Shown in pieces: positions 32,098-64,000 of a stretch of 64,000 bases of DNA (the stretch's first letter is position 1; every line of letters starts with the position of its first letter). This DNA is from Phallusia mammillata. Lineage: Eukaryota > Chordata > Ascidiacea > Phlebobranchia > Ascidiidae. Position numbers and translations under genes: made by a program. Location: NCBI GenBank assembly GCA_003260075.1, contig QLIY01000365.1, positions 81,409 through 145,408 on the forward strand. The letters run 5' to 3'. The notes under the pieces are model-generated. The model made no database searches, was not told the origin of the DNA, and saw only the letters and a program-made list of their open reading frames with translations.

Positions 32098-35000
32098 CAA
32101 TTCAAGTGTGTTTTTTTCTGAACTTACATCTATTGCTATAAGGCGTTTTAGTCTTCATCCACCAAGCGACGGACTGGGTGATTCCAGCTTTAACTTTCAA
32201 TTACGAGTATCGTTTCCTAATATTGTCACGTAATTGACGTGTTCTATTTGAAACAATCAAACGCATTTCTGATTCGACTTATAATAATCCTTGTTCCTTA
32301 TCAGGGGGGGGGGGTAACGATTATTGTTTCCCAATATTGTCACGTAATTGACGTGTTATATTTGAAACAGTCAAACGCATTTCTGATTCGACTTATAATA
32401 ATCCTTGTTCCTTATCAGAATGAATATCGCACGAAGCCCTTGCAATCATGGAACTACACACCCTCATTGGAGTTCTGGAATTCGGTTGAAATTGTTTTAA
32501 TTGGAGCTTAATTCGCACAAGATGGAAAGGTCAACAAGTCAAGGTCAAAAGATCTCGCACCCATAATCCTAAAGTTACGGTACAGAGGCGACAATCGACA
32601 AAAACCGCACCAGTACAGGTACAAATTACTTTCACGCATCCGCGGGTCTTTCCAAGTCTCACAGTTTTAGCCGCTCGCTACAAAATCGGGGGGAAAACGA
32701 CAATTGTGACGCCATAATTCGCATTGTTATATCCGCCGGCGTTTTTATGCGCTTCAAGTGCGAACAAAATTACGCCGGAAAAGTCGATGGCGTTTATGTT
32801 GTAACAAGCGCCTATTATGATGTCACACAGGTTAAGTTTCTGAGGAGGGGCTGCGGTAAATTTGATTGCAGGAAGTCGAAACTTTGTAACTAGATCTTCA
32901 AATGCACGCATCAAAGATTGTTACAAGAAATTTGGCATCGGCACCCCCTAACTAAAGTAACAGCGCCACCTAGACGCCCCCCCCCCCAACTTTTTCCATA
33001 CCTTATTGTAAGAGAAATATTGACAAGCTATACTTATAGTTCATGCAGTGCGTATTTAACTATTTGTATCAACCCTTAAGTTATATTTTAGTTACAATTG
33101 GCATACACTTAAAACTGATGCTGGGACAATTTGTCAAAAACAAAAAAAACGTAAAATCTCCAACAAATTGAATTGAAATTTACATGAAAAGATTTGTACA
33201 CTCACCTTAAAGCCAGCAAGTTGCAATGAAAGCCTACTGGGTTTTGCCTGCAACGATAATAAACGGTAAAAGTTACGTGAAGAAATACGTTAAGTTCTTC
33301 AAGTGATACATTTCAATGTAACACGCCAAACATTAAAAACTGACACATCGTAATACTGTAACTTGCAATACTGCTTACCAAACAGTTTATTACAGCATTA
33401 GTTACTGAATCGTCAATGCCCCAAGCAACTAATTTTGCAATAGACTTTTATCTCAACCTGACAAATGCCAAAATAAAACGCTTTTTTAGACATTAAAAAC
33501 TGCAAAAAATAATACGAAAACTTTTATGTCGTAAGACAAAACGACCTTGCCTAGCAAGTACAAACATTTCACAAAAAACGGCTAATTTCATTTTTTTTAA
33601 CTAGGATTGAAAGTTAACAGCATTTCTAGTTAGTCGAACAAAACTGATAAAAGCCAAAATAAAACGCATCAGACATTAAAAATAAGTAAAAAAATTATGG
33701 TAAGAAAAGTTGTATGTCAAAAAGGGGGGGGGGACATTTGTAATTAGTCGAACAAAACTGATAAAAGCCAAAATAAAACGCATCAGACGTTAAAAATAAG
33801 TAAAAAAATTATGGTAAGAAAAGTTGTATGTCAAAAAAACGAAACGACTTTGCCTAGCAAGTGCTAACATTTCACAAAAGCGGCTAATTTCAATTATTTA
33901 TCTATGGTTAGAAATTTAAAACTGTTTCAATTAGTCGAACCAAAACTCGTACTATAAAACATCCAATATCGCACAGGAGGAACGTTCAAATATAATGTTC
34001 AAGTTCAAAACCCCCTCCCACCTTTTATACGGCCCTTCCCCCTCGCACGCGGTGCCTCTCACCGGCATCCGTATCCAAGCAACCCCGCGGGCATGCACTG
34101 TTACGTCACAGTCGTAACTTCCGTACCTCCGCGGCAATTTTGTGGTTCAAATGGTTTAAGGTGAGAAATGGCGCAGTAGCACCCTTTAACAGACGTTAGT
34201 TATACTTGTACAATGCAAATCGACGTTGAAACCTTCCATGTAATATACACGAGTGAAAAAAAGGCTCGATAATTTCAAGTTGCGTTCGCGGTTGTAAAAA
34301 TGTAAGTAGTTTCCCAGTATTTGATAATTTTCTCAGACAAAAAAGGCAATTTAAACATGTATATTACGTACTTTACAAGTCATCTGCCAATTTGTCAAAA
34401 GTAAATTGCAGCATTTTTAAAATTTTAATCCCCAAAAAGGGCTTTAAATTTTTTGCAACACGCGACTATGCGCAAAATTAGCAAAATATTGAAGGCCGTT
34501 TTGACGTTTAAAATAGATTTTGTCCGATTTTGAACTATTTTCGATACGAATCGCGACCTACATTGTTCCATCGCGGATTGTGACAATGAGTGTTTGTTTG
34601 GGGTGTTCTGTTGCGCTGAATTTTCGCCTGAAGGTGTGCCGTGCAGCGCCGAGACTTGTAGAGCTAGATACGAACTGAAGCGGTAAAAATGATGCCGATA
34701 TACACGGCTGTATCGGGCGGGTCAAGCGAAAGAAAAAAAGAAGAAACGTTCTCGAAATATAATTTTAAGCAACTTTAGAGCATCGGTCGGCAACCTTTTT
34801 TTTCTACCTCGGACCGTTTTTGAAACTGAAATTTTATCGCGGAACGGCCTTCAAAAAGGGGGGGGGGATTCTCGAAATATAATTTTAAGCAACTTTAGAG
34901 CAGCGGTCGGCAACCTTTTTTTTCTACCTCGGACCGTTTTTGAAAGTGAAATTTTATCGCGGAACGGCCTTCAAAAAACTACAAATGTTCAGCAATAAAA

Positions 35001-35199
35001 AGGCTTAAATTAGTTTATCATCCCGGGACACATGGACAAAATGTTTTGAAGTATTTAACCTGAAAACTTTACGGCGCGGTATAGAACTCGTGGCGATTGC
35101 CGACCACTGCTTTAAAGGACTTGTTGCCTCCATGAATAAGCTTAAAGGAAAAGCCATTAATATCGTTCATTTTATGATGTTTATTTAAACTGGAGATGC

Positions 35200-36297
35200 A
35201 AATCTGTTTACGGCGAAACAAACATGTTTGAAACTAAATTTTTAGGCAACTTTAGAAGGAGTCGTTTTTGCCACAAATTAGTTCAAAGGGAAGCTATTCC
35301 CTCTCTTTAGTTTTCGGATATTTTATTCAGACTTGGATTGCAAATTAAAAAAGGTGCAGCTTTCTAAATAACAAAACAAACATGCTTGAAGCTACATTTT
35401 GAATCTACTTGATTCGTGATTCGTTGGTGTCACAAACGGGCTTCATAGAAAACCGTAACCTTTTGCATTATGTTTATGTAAGTTTTGAATAAAACCTCCG
35501 AACATAAGGGAAAAATGTATTTGTAACTAGCCACGTTGACTTGAACATTGTATCCGCTGCGTTCTACATGGTGCCACACTTTTTTACTTTGCGTATTTTT
35601 TGCAACCGTGTACTAAACGTGCAATATTGTCACAAAATTGGATTATTTTGATAATCTTACAGACAGTGCACACTGTTTCCGCCTATAAGGTCTCATCAGT
35701 GTGGGTCGAAACAGTATGCACAGCTTAGCATCTATTTGCTTCATGCTTTTAAACGGAATATTATGCATTTGTTAAATTTGAAACATTGCACACTTGTCAA
35801 ACAAGTTCATTTTACCGAGTCAAGTCCAGCAATTAGATACTTAACTGGGGGGGGGGGGCTCTATTGAACCGGTGCGAACTGGCTGAATCCCACCACTGGG
35901 TGTACCTGTGAATATAGTTTTAAACACTTCATTTTTGGTGTAAAATCGCAAATTCTGATCTTAAACGAAAAAATCCAGACAGTATAATTCCTTTTCTGCG
36001 TTTCGGCAAACGCTTTTGTCATTAACTGTGAATTATGGAGCTGAAATCTATACCAACATGTCCAGAATTGCAAGTCGGGTCAGGTTCGGACTTTTTTGAC
36101 AAACAGGCTTGATTCCGGCCTACATTCTGTGTCTGTAATTAAAACATAAACGTACCCAGTTAAGTATCTAAGGGGGGGGGGTAACATGTCCAGAATTGCA
36201 AGTCGGGTGAGGTTCGGACTTTTTTGACAAACAGGTTTGATTCCGGCCTATTCTGTGTCTGTAATTAAAACATAAACGTACCCAGTTAAGTATCTAA

Positions 36298-36386
<89 letters not shown>

Positions 36387-37350
36387 CGCCATAGCACACG
36401 TTTAGCAAACGGTTGCAAAAAATATGCAAAGTTAAAAAGTGTGGCACCATGTGGAACGCAGCGGATACAATGTTCAAGTCAAACGTGGCTAGTTACAAAT
36501 ACATTTTTCCCTTATGTTCGGAGGTTTTATTCAAAACTTACATAAACATAATGCAAAAGGTTACGGTTTTCTATGAAGCCCGTTTGTGACACCAACGAAT
36601 CACGAATCAAGTAGATTCAAAATGTAGCTTCAAGCATGTTTGTTTTGTTATTTAGAAAGCTGCACCTTTTTTAATTTGCAATCCAAGTCTGAATAAAATA
36701 TCCGAAAACTAAAGAGAGGGAATAGCTTCCCTTTAAACTAATTTGTGGCAAAAACGACTCCTTCTAAAGTTGCCTAAAAATTTAGTTTCATACNCATTGT
36801 ATCCGCTGCGTTCTACATGGTGCCACACTTTTTTACTTTGCGTATTTTTTGCAACCGTGTACTAAACGTGCAATATTGTCACAAAATTGGATTATTTTGA
36901 TAATCTTACAGACAGTGCACACTGTTTCCGCCTATAAGGTCTCATCAGTGTGGGTCGAAACAGTGTGCACAGCTTAGCATCTATTTGCTTCATGCTTTTA
37001 AACAAAATATTCTGCATTTGTTAAATTTGAAACATTGCACACTTGTTAAACAAGTTCATTTTACCGAGTCAAGTCCAGCAATTAGATACTTAACTGGGTA
37101 CGTTTATGTTTTAATTACAGACACAGTATAGGCCGGAATCAAACCTGTTTGTCAAAAAAGTCCGAACCTCACCCGACTTGCAATTCTGGACATGTTAGTA
37201 TAGATTTCAGCTCCATAATTCACAGTTAATGACAAAAGCGTTTGCCGAAACGCAGAAAAGGAATTATACTGTCTGGATTTTTTCGTTTAAGATCAGAATT
37301 TGCGATTTTACACCAAAAATGAAGTGTTTAAAACTATATTCACAGGTACA
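35200..37350. repeat. Large inverted plus direct duplication with a 88-nt G-run
   Basis: Sequence at about 35220-35640 reappears as its reverse complement at about 36386-36790, beyond the G-run 36298-36385. Then, after a single N at 36794, about 35549-35840 reappears in the original direction up to about 37095. The block 35930-36170 also recurs inverted at about 37095-37345, and part of it directly after the G-run at 36172-36181. This looks like a misassembled palindrome or haplotype tangle, not a natural triplication. Confidence 0.7.
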
Positions 37351-37352
37351 CC

Positions 37353-37532
37353 CAGTGGTGGGATTCAGCCGGTTCGCACCGGTTCAATAGAGCCGTTTCA
37401 CTAAATTTTATGAGATCAGCGAACCGGTTAGCATTACTGGTTACTGTCAATGGACTGTTTGTAACAGAATCGACTGAAAAATATGACTGTTGTGATGAAA
37501 CCGGCTGAAAAAAAAATTGAATCCAACCACTG
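37353..37532. mobile_element. hAT MITE (GGTGGGATTC family) with perfect 8-bp target duplication
   Basis: Runs from CAGTGGTGGGATTCAGCC to AATCCAACCACTG and is flanked by GGTACACC on both sides (37345-37352 and 37533-37540). This copy fixes the family as hAT-type: CAGTGG ends and an 8-bp duplication. Its 180 bp is close to the full length of the family. Confidence 0.92.
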
Positions 37533-38214
37533 GGTACACCACCATTAAGTGGGCTGCGTATAAGTTGCATAAAAAAAACGCCACTTAGGTAGCACAAAAT
37601 CTGTCGTTTAAAATATACATGATACATGTTTTTATCCAATGTATATTACCTGGCGGTGGCCCATTTAGGCTACGGTTATTGTTAGTGCTGCAATCGACTA
37701 AGCATTTGCGCACAATCACCGTTTGGGGGGGGGGACCACTGGGTACACCACCATTAAGTGGGCTGCGTATAAGTTGCATAAAGAAAAACGCCACGTAGGT
37801 AGCATAAAATCTGTCGTTTAAAATATACATGTTTTTATCCAATGTATATTACCTGGTGGTGGCCCATTTAGGCTACGGGTATTGTTAGTGCTGCAATCGA
37901 CTAAGCATTTGCGCACAATCACCGTTTAATAAAAACAATGCCCTATTGTTGCAGCATAGGATATGATTTAATACTTCAAAATGCACACTGTTACGCCGAC
38001 CAGCCCCTTCAGTAAGGTGTATGTGGATACGAGTGTAGGACATATAATTGCTCTTTAGTCGTAAGATATAAGATTCAGAAATATAACCCGTTAAAAACGC
38101 AGCAAAAGTCTTGTAAAAAAATAAGAGTGAATAGCTAAACTAAAGCTGCCCAATAAAACGTTTAAATTGTTTGAATTATTTCGATTTTTTACTTTTTCAT
38201 TCGTGACATTGATA

Positions 38215-38545
38215 CAGGGATTCGAACCGGAACTGAACCCGAACCCGCGAACCCGTTTGAGCGGTTAATTTCATTAAGGGGGGGGGGGGGGGGGGGGGTC
38301 AATCAAACTTTACTCCCTAAACGGACTTCTTAAAAGACACACGGGTTCGGGCACGCGTATTCGGGGGGGGGGATGAATAAAAATTTCCGCAAACCGGTTT
38401 GGACCGGATAATTTGGCCGAACCGGAACAAAACCCGAACCCGAAAATATACATTTTTAAAAACCGGAACCGAACCCGAACCCTTAAAAACAAAAACAAGT
38501 GGAGCGGTTCGGCTCCCTGCGATTGATATAACGTTGGTTTTCATA
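38215..38545. repeat. GAACCCGAACCC-rich repeat interrupted by two G-runs
   Basis: Short phrases such as GAACCCGAACCCG and CGGAACCGAACCCG recur on both sides of G-runs 38278-38298 and 38363-38372. Part of the segment (ACTTCTTAAAAGACACACGG) reappears at about 39345-39400 after a further G-run. It is not a telomere-like array because the units are irregular. Confidence 0.5.
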
Positions 38546-38550
38546 GGGGA

Positions 38551-38653
38551 TTTCCCTTTATAAATACTGTAGCGCGTAATTTGAATTTTTGCTGCATTGT
38601 TTTGAAATTGTTACCCCCAAAGAAACATTCAAGTGAATGGAAACAACGTTAAA
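38551..38653 (+). promoter_or_regulatory. Core promoter and 5' UTR of the astacin gene
   Basis: TATAAATA (38559-38566) lies about 90 bp before the ATG. The segment GGGATTTCCC, then AAATACTGTAGCGCGTA and CAACGTTAAAATG, is conserved upstream of the paralogue at 62300-62397 although introns are not. This conservation points to a retained promoter rather than chance. Confidence 0.6.
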
Positions 38654-58940
<20,287 letters not shown>

Positions 58941-60386
58941 TTCAGCATATTTGTGAACCACATGTGAAGAATATATTTTCATGTTTAACGCAAAGAAATA
59001 AATATAACCAGAGTGCCCATAGTACGCCGGACCTATTGAGATCGTTATACCGAATCAGCCGGTCACCAAGCATTCCCATACATGGCAAGGCATAGGCTAG
59101 AAAAAGTAGGATTCGAACCCACGACAGGAGTTTTTCCGGGACTCTACCAACTGAGCTACACAGACTCCGTGGAGAACCCGTTGAAAGTCGAATCACAAGC
59201 ACCATTGCCAGCCTTGTATGCTGCAAATGTCAGCTTCATAGCAAGGGATCGCTAGATAGCCCAGTAATCAGTTAAGATGAACAACCAGAGCGCTTTGTAA
59301 AGTGGCTTAAAGACTTTGGGATTTTAGTTTAGTGGGCGAGATGGGATTTGAACTCACAACGTTGTGAACACAGGGCGTTTGCGTTAACCACTCAGCAGCC
59401 ATGTTGATAACGTGTTCTGTGCGTTTGCAAATCAGTGAAAACGTTTTGTTCTCATTCAACGAATTGTTTTACATCAAGGTTTGCAGGACTTTAATAAAAG
59501 TAGAAGAGAAACACATATAGCAGTTTGCAAAAGCAATCTTTAAAATTAAATTTTTCGGTTGTTTATTCGCAGTTAAAGAGACTTTCAAGAAGAGCTGCTC
59601 CCCCCTCCGATCTCCATCAATCACCTCGGAAAGATGAACAATGTTCCTAAGAAGCAGGCGAAAAAGAGATCCCGCAACAAGGTGACATACTTCCATTCGT
59701 AATCTCCTAAAAAAATAACGGGATAAAATTGCCCCAACACGTCAGCATTGGCAACTCAAAAAGTTTTTGTTGTTTGGACTAGCACCATTACGAGCCTGTT
59801 TATTTATTACATACATTTCTGATCCGAAAAAAGAAAAAAAAAACGAATATTGACTAGCACAGTTAGATATTAAAAATTAAAGGAGCATTGCCATGAGCAG
59901 TTACATCATGGGTAATAAATTAAGACAACTAGCGCATATAGTTAAACTAAAAAACAATGCCAGCCAAAACTGAATTAGTAGCCAGTCTTAAACCTAACTG
60001 TTCACTTCACTACATACAGATCTGTTAATAAGTTTGGTTATAGAACAAACGGACCAAATAAACGTTAAAATCCGACATGCTTTATTTTTCAAACGTTTTG
60101 ACAAATACTCGTGCCATATTTAGCGATATGAAGGCACACATCAGTTACACCGGTTTATGAGTTTGAGTTGATTCTATTCGGTCGGACAAATCGTAGCAGC
60201 ACAATTGCGCTAAAATATTCACCAAGCCGGAAATAACTGCGCCACGTTGGGACGTTATAAAGCGCGACAAAGGTAAGGGTAAAAGTGGTGGAAAGATGAT
60301 AAACGCGCTGCAGCTACATGATATAACCACTTGAGTCACGTAAAAGATTGATTAAAATGGTGCATGTTGCTTTTTACTTATTATTT

Positions 60387-60690
60387 CAGTGCTTCCCAAA
60401 GTTTTCAGTGGCCTAGTGAGCCACCAAGACATTTTCAATGGGCCACAGAATCATTTGAATAGATTCTACTGTTTTGTAATACGATGTTATGCGCTTTGTT
60501 TTGAAAAACGTAATTTTTGCAACGAATTCTGAATCTTGTAGCCAAATTTCAGGAGCATGTATCTCATTAAAGGGGGGGGGGCTTTTAAGTTATTTTTTTG
60601 TTTGTGCCTAAATTTACAGCACATGGTGGGCCACGAATCGCTATTCAATAGATATTTGGGCCACAGACCAAAAAAGTTTGGGAACCCCCG
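60387..60690. mobile_element. hAT MITE with perfect 8-bp target duplication
   Basis: Ends CAGTGCTTCCCAAAG and TTTGGGAACCCCCG, flanked on both sides by TATTATTT (60379-60386 and 60691-60698). It includes a 10-nt G-run (60572-60581) and is related to the element nested at 46783-47104. Confidence 0.88.
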
Positions 60691-62310
60691 TATTATTTTA
60701 CCCATAAAACTGTTCACCACTATTACGTTTCGATTTTCCTCCTACACCCGGAAGTAATCCGCCACAAAATTCCCACCGTTCTGGCGTCACTTCTTATCAC
60801 TCGGTGGCGCCCGTTAGCTGGTTTCGGCCTCGAAAAATCTGCAACAAGAATATTTCCCTGTAGCAAAATTGTCCGCAGAGACTATTGCTATTAATAAACA
60901 AAACCTGTTTAGTACTTGTCGCCCATAGCTTAGCATAAGCAATAACAAATTCGCCACCAAAGTAGCATACAACGTAAACGTTTACTTTATAAAATAAAGT
61001 TAAATACATTAAATAAGCCAGGCATAATTTTTAAACGAAGATTGCCCTTCTGCCAGTTTAATTAAGAATAAAAATTTTCTTTCAAGCTATGTCATTATTC
61101 TGATGAAGGCGTCTTGTATAGGACGTCGAAACGTCGATTGTTTACAATAAAACTGCTGGATGAGGCAATACCGTTGATACGTGGTAACCATCTTATCTAA
61201 CGACATTACTGTTATTTAAACCATACAATCGTGTGTCAGTGTATGCATCCTGTTGTTGTAATTACTTCTATCAATAAAGCATTAATTAGATGCAATCAGC
61301 ATTTGAACAATGTTCGATTATCGCAGTATAGGATGTGATTTCATTCCTTTACTAATCAACATGGTTAACGAATAACAGCATCGCTACTAAGTAAGACTCT
61401 GTACATACGATGGTAAAGCGTATAAATTGGGTTTAGTTCTAAGCAGTGGTTCTAACTTTTTTTTAAGTGTGTAGGGAGCCGCAAAAAAACGAAACTTTAA
61501 GAAAATCACTAAAGATTATTCCTTTGAAAGCTAAAATAGCAATGTTTGGTTATTTCTGAGGTTTGGTGGGAGTCGCAAAATAAGTGGTTGAGAGCCACGT
61601 TTAAGAATCTGTTCTAAACTGTAGGATTCAGTTTACCCTATATTAATAAAGCATGGAGCCATATATGACAGTTAAGCTGCAGACAGTGCACACTGTTTCG
61701 ACCTATAAAGTCTCATCAGNTCTCATCATTGCAGCTGGTGACGAAAGATGAGCCGTATTGGCTAATGTAGCCATCGAACGTCACTCCAGTTTGTTGGGAG
61801 TAACAGTTTAAAGACCCATGCCTCACCTAGTCTGTGCGATGCCACAACTGGACAAACCGTACAGATGAAACTGGCTCACAATGGCCAAGCAACTGCTTGG
61901 GAACCACAGTGAAGTCGGCTCAGTGTCACAGCATCAATGTAAAAGCATCAAACCGATAAATGATAAGCTGCAGATACAGCACATTGTTTTGGCCTATTAG
62001 GTCTCATCAGTGCAGCTGGTGACAAGATATAGGCCAGTGTAGCTACATTACGGCATTCTAGTTTGTTGGGAGTAACAGTGTGCACTCTCGGCAGCTTACC
62101 TAACGATTTAAAACAGTGATCTTGGTAGAAAAAAAGAATTACACAGAAAAAATGTTAAAAATAAATGCTCAACAAAAACAAGAATTACACAGATATTAGT
62201 TTTCGGTTTAAAAAAGTTAAAATTGCCTAATTTATACCGATTGAAGTTTGGTTGTTTTTCTCTACGTCACATTGGAATAACGTTGTTTTTTCCCTTTTCA
62301 AGTAGGGGAT

Positions 62311-62394
62311 TTCCCTTTTTAAATACTGTAGCGCGTAGTTTGAATTTTTGCTGGTTTGTTTTGAAATTTCTACCCTCAAAGAAACAACGTTAAA
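62311..62394 (+). promoter_or_regulatory. Promoter and 5' UTR of the astacin paralogue
   Basis: GGGGATTTCCC, TTTAAATACTGTAGCGCGTA, TTTGAATTTTTGCTG and AACAACGTTAAAATG repeat the 38.55-38.65-kb promoter almost base for base. The TATA-like element is weaker here, TTTAAATA instead of TATAAATA. Confidence 0.55.
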
Positions 62395-63894
62395 ATGAAA
62401 CCAACTGTCATTTGCGTTGTTTTTTTACTCGTGTCTATTGCTACAGCAGGTAATAATGGTTTAAAAAACTAAGCAATTTTTTGTTTTAGGCCTCTGCTTG
62501 AATGTTTACATGAACCTGAGGCACAAGAGGTAGCGTTTTCCCAACCTTACCTTTCACACAAAAATGTACTTAATGAACTATCATAAAATATTAATGAAAA
62601 TGTATTAAGCTTCTTTGTGATTTTTTTCCCTGTATGCTTGTAGACTTTTGCACATTTCAATTAAAGCACTTACTAAGGCATGGTTTGTTAAGTGAACGAG
62701 AATATAATAATAGAAAGACAAACTTGCCCACAAAGTCCTATATAACATTGAGGTATTTCTATGCCATAAAAGGCTTTTTTTTATAAAAGCCATCTTAGTT
62801 TACCTCAAAAGTTATGGCTTATATTTTATGAGTTTTTTTAAAACTCTAAATCTCCAAATTCCTTAACAAATCTGAGCCAATTGATCCTGCTTAGATAATA
62901 GTTTTAGAAATAAAAGGGGCCCAAAATTCATAAAAGAGGAGACTTTTAATGGACAAGAAGGTATTTATAACATATTTGAGGCCTTTGCTATGTATATTTT
63001 TTTGCATTTTTGACAAACAGCATAAGACACTTTTTGCTCTGCTATAAATGAATTTTTTTTTTTGTAGATCAGGTCAAAGTGAAAGCAAGTTGCACAACGA
63101 AACCCTGTCAAAACTGTGACGATGCCAAGCTACTCGATAATGGATGTTACAGTTGCGTCTGTAATCAGAATGTGTTGGACGACATGCATTTAACAGGTCG
63201 GAACTGTGTAATGAGAATCTTAACTGCTAATGGTTGTATGCAGGTTTTTTTCAGGTTTGGTTTTGGTGACCGCTAAGTAGTTTTAATAGACCGCAAGTGT
63301 TTCATTTAAATACCAAAAACTGTAGTTGCAAGTCAATTTTGGGAAACTATTTCGGTCCCCCAAAACACCTTAAAAACACGCTGGTTGTTTGTCAGAATAA
63401 GGGAACATATATGATCCTGATTAATAACATATTAAATAACACTTCTTCCAATTAACAGAAACACGCAAAATAAGCTGATTGATTGTATTAAAAGTTTGTC
63501 AAAATGGTTATGTAATTAAACAGATTCTACTGTACTTGGGGAAAAGTCTATAAGAAAATAATTTCAAACTTACTTACATTTTTTGTAGACCAAGATATGA
63601 CAATGCATTTAGATTACAGAATAATGGAATAAAAAATAAGTAAATTAAAAAGTTTTTTTAAGGAAGGCCATCACTTGTAAATCATACTTTGATATTATCC
63701 CAGATCTAGAACGAATATAAATGCTTTAAAAGTTCCTGTTCATGTGTTTTATACAGATGGTCAATGGAATCATGTGCAAGGATGGATAAAGGGACATACA
63801 GTGGATGAGAGGGCTGCAGGTGCTTTGGTAAACAGATGGCCCAAATCAGATGATGGCAAGGTCAAAATCATGATGTATTTTACTTACGAAACAG
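62395..63894 (+). CDS. Tandem paralogue of the astacin-kringle gene, 5' part
   Basis: Three exons: 62395-62449, 63068-63196 and 63757-63894, with lengths (55, 129, 138) and phases identical to the first three exons of the 38.6-kb gene. It encodes signal peptide MKPTVICVVFLLVSIATA and an antistasin-like module with all six cysteines (CTTKPCQNCDD...GCYSCVC). It then reaches the start of the astacin domain (GALVNRWPKSDDGKVKIMMY). The HExxH and later exons lie beyond 64000, so domain content past this point is unknown. Intron 1 has shrunk to 618 bp from 4785 bp in the first copy, which contains the protease-homologue fragment and several gaps. The gene is on the same strand and 3.5 kb downstream of its relative, so it arose by tandem duplication. 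Confidence 0.88.
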
Positions 63895-64000
63895 GTAAAA
63901 GATATTGATCATTATGACATACAAGTATTCCCACATTGTTTTCAGTAAAAGTTGTAAAAAACTAGAAGGGTGGCTTAGCACATATTGCCCTTGCATATAC

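Larger units (their letters stand above)
28314..38653. other. Ten-kilobase spacer without recognisable genes
   Basis: The head-to-head spacer between the protease homologue (minus) and the astacin gene (plus). 28314-28620 is the upstream region of the former; part of it (GATAATCGCCGCGTTCT) is conserved at the 41.7-kb copy. The rest holds GC-richer unique patches near 29580-30050 and 33950-34140, many duplicated blocks at G-runs, a large inverted duplication (35.2-37.35 kb), MITEs and a GAACCCGAACCC-type region. A 78-codon ORF at 32678-32914 (minus) has no recognised homology. Confidence 0.55.
58941..62394. other. Spacer between the astacin gene and its paralogue
   Basis: Holds the astacin 3' end, tRNA-derived SINE sequence on the minus strand (about 59010-59166), a second tRNA-like segment (59330-59402, minus) with a B-box, a hAT MITE (60387-60690), a GACGTCGAAACGTC-type repeat (61100-61160) and a GTGCACACTGTTTCGACC-type repeat broken by a single N at 61720. 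No coding exon was found. Confidence 0.6.

Noticed and set aside
32678-32914. A 78-codon ORF on the minus strand
   Set aside because: Its composition looks protein-like, but no domain, splice partner or promoter was recognised; recorded only as part of the spacer.
38215-38545. Telomere-like or satellite array of GAACCC
   Set aside because: Units are irregular, few and interrupted; no regular period was found.
59330-59402. A tRNA-Ser/Leu-like gene on the minus strand
   Set aside because: It has A- and B-box-like sequence, but no acceptor stem pairing; most likely a SINE head.

Overview
The window is nuclear DNA of a compact, AT-rich metazoan genome. The best fit is an ascidian (sea squirt), probably Ciona. 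Reasons: many short exons with GT-AG introns; chordate-style shuffled modules (kringle, TSP1, trefoil, astacin, trypsin fold); very dense short transposon remnants; and an exact 16-base match to the Ciona spliced-leader sequence at 12824-12839 (minus strand). The species call is inference; the gene models were read directly and every exon-exon phase was checked.

Layout. (1) 273-4192, minus: 5' part of an RNF4-like SUMO-targeted ubiquitin ligase (three exons with SUMO-interaction motifs and the start of a RING; the rest lies left of position 1), with a possible alternative first exon at 1154-1256. (2) 6860-10989, minus: a five-exon rhodopsin-class GPCR; a G-run sits inside the coding sequence of its third intracellular loop. 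(3) 13993-28313, minus: a 23-exon secreted mosaic protein (1169 aa) with a signal peptide, trefoil (P) domains, Pro-rich and Gly/Leu-repeat linkers, and a C-terminal trypsin fold that has lost the catalytic His and Ser, so it is a serine protease homologue. (4) 38654-58940, plus: an 18-exon secreted astacin metalloprotease (807 aa) ordered signal peptide, antistasin-like module, astacin, kringle, TSP1, TSP1, kringle, TSP1, kringle, kringle. (5) 62395 to the right edge, plus: first three exons of a tandem paralogue of (4). A broken copy of the promoter and first two exons of (3) lies antisense inside intron 1 of (4), at 41335-41650.

The rest is introns and spacers filled with hAT-type MITEs (several with perfect 8-bp target duplications), tRNA-derived SINEs, pogo/Tigger-like elements and other repeats. 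About 30 G-runs (a few C-runs), most exactly 10-12 nt and the others 21-88 nt, often sit between two slightly different copies of the same sequence. Single N characters sit at the same kind of junction. I read these as disguised assembly gaps or unmerged haplotypes, not biology; ORFs of poly-Pro or poly-Gly through them are artefacts.

Genes (3), (4) and (5) are all predicted secreted proteins built from extracellular protease and adhesion modules. Such proteins usually act in blood or haemolymph, matrix or gamete coats; no specific pathway can be read from this sequence.
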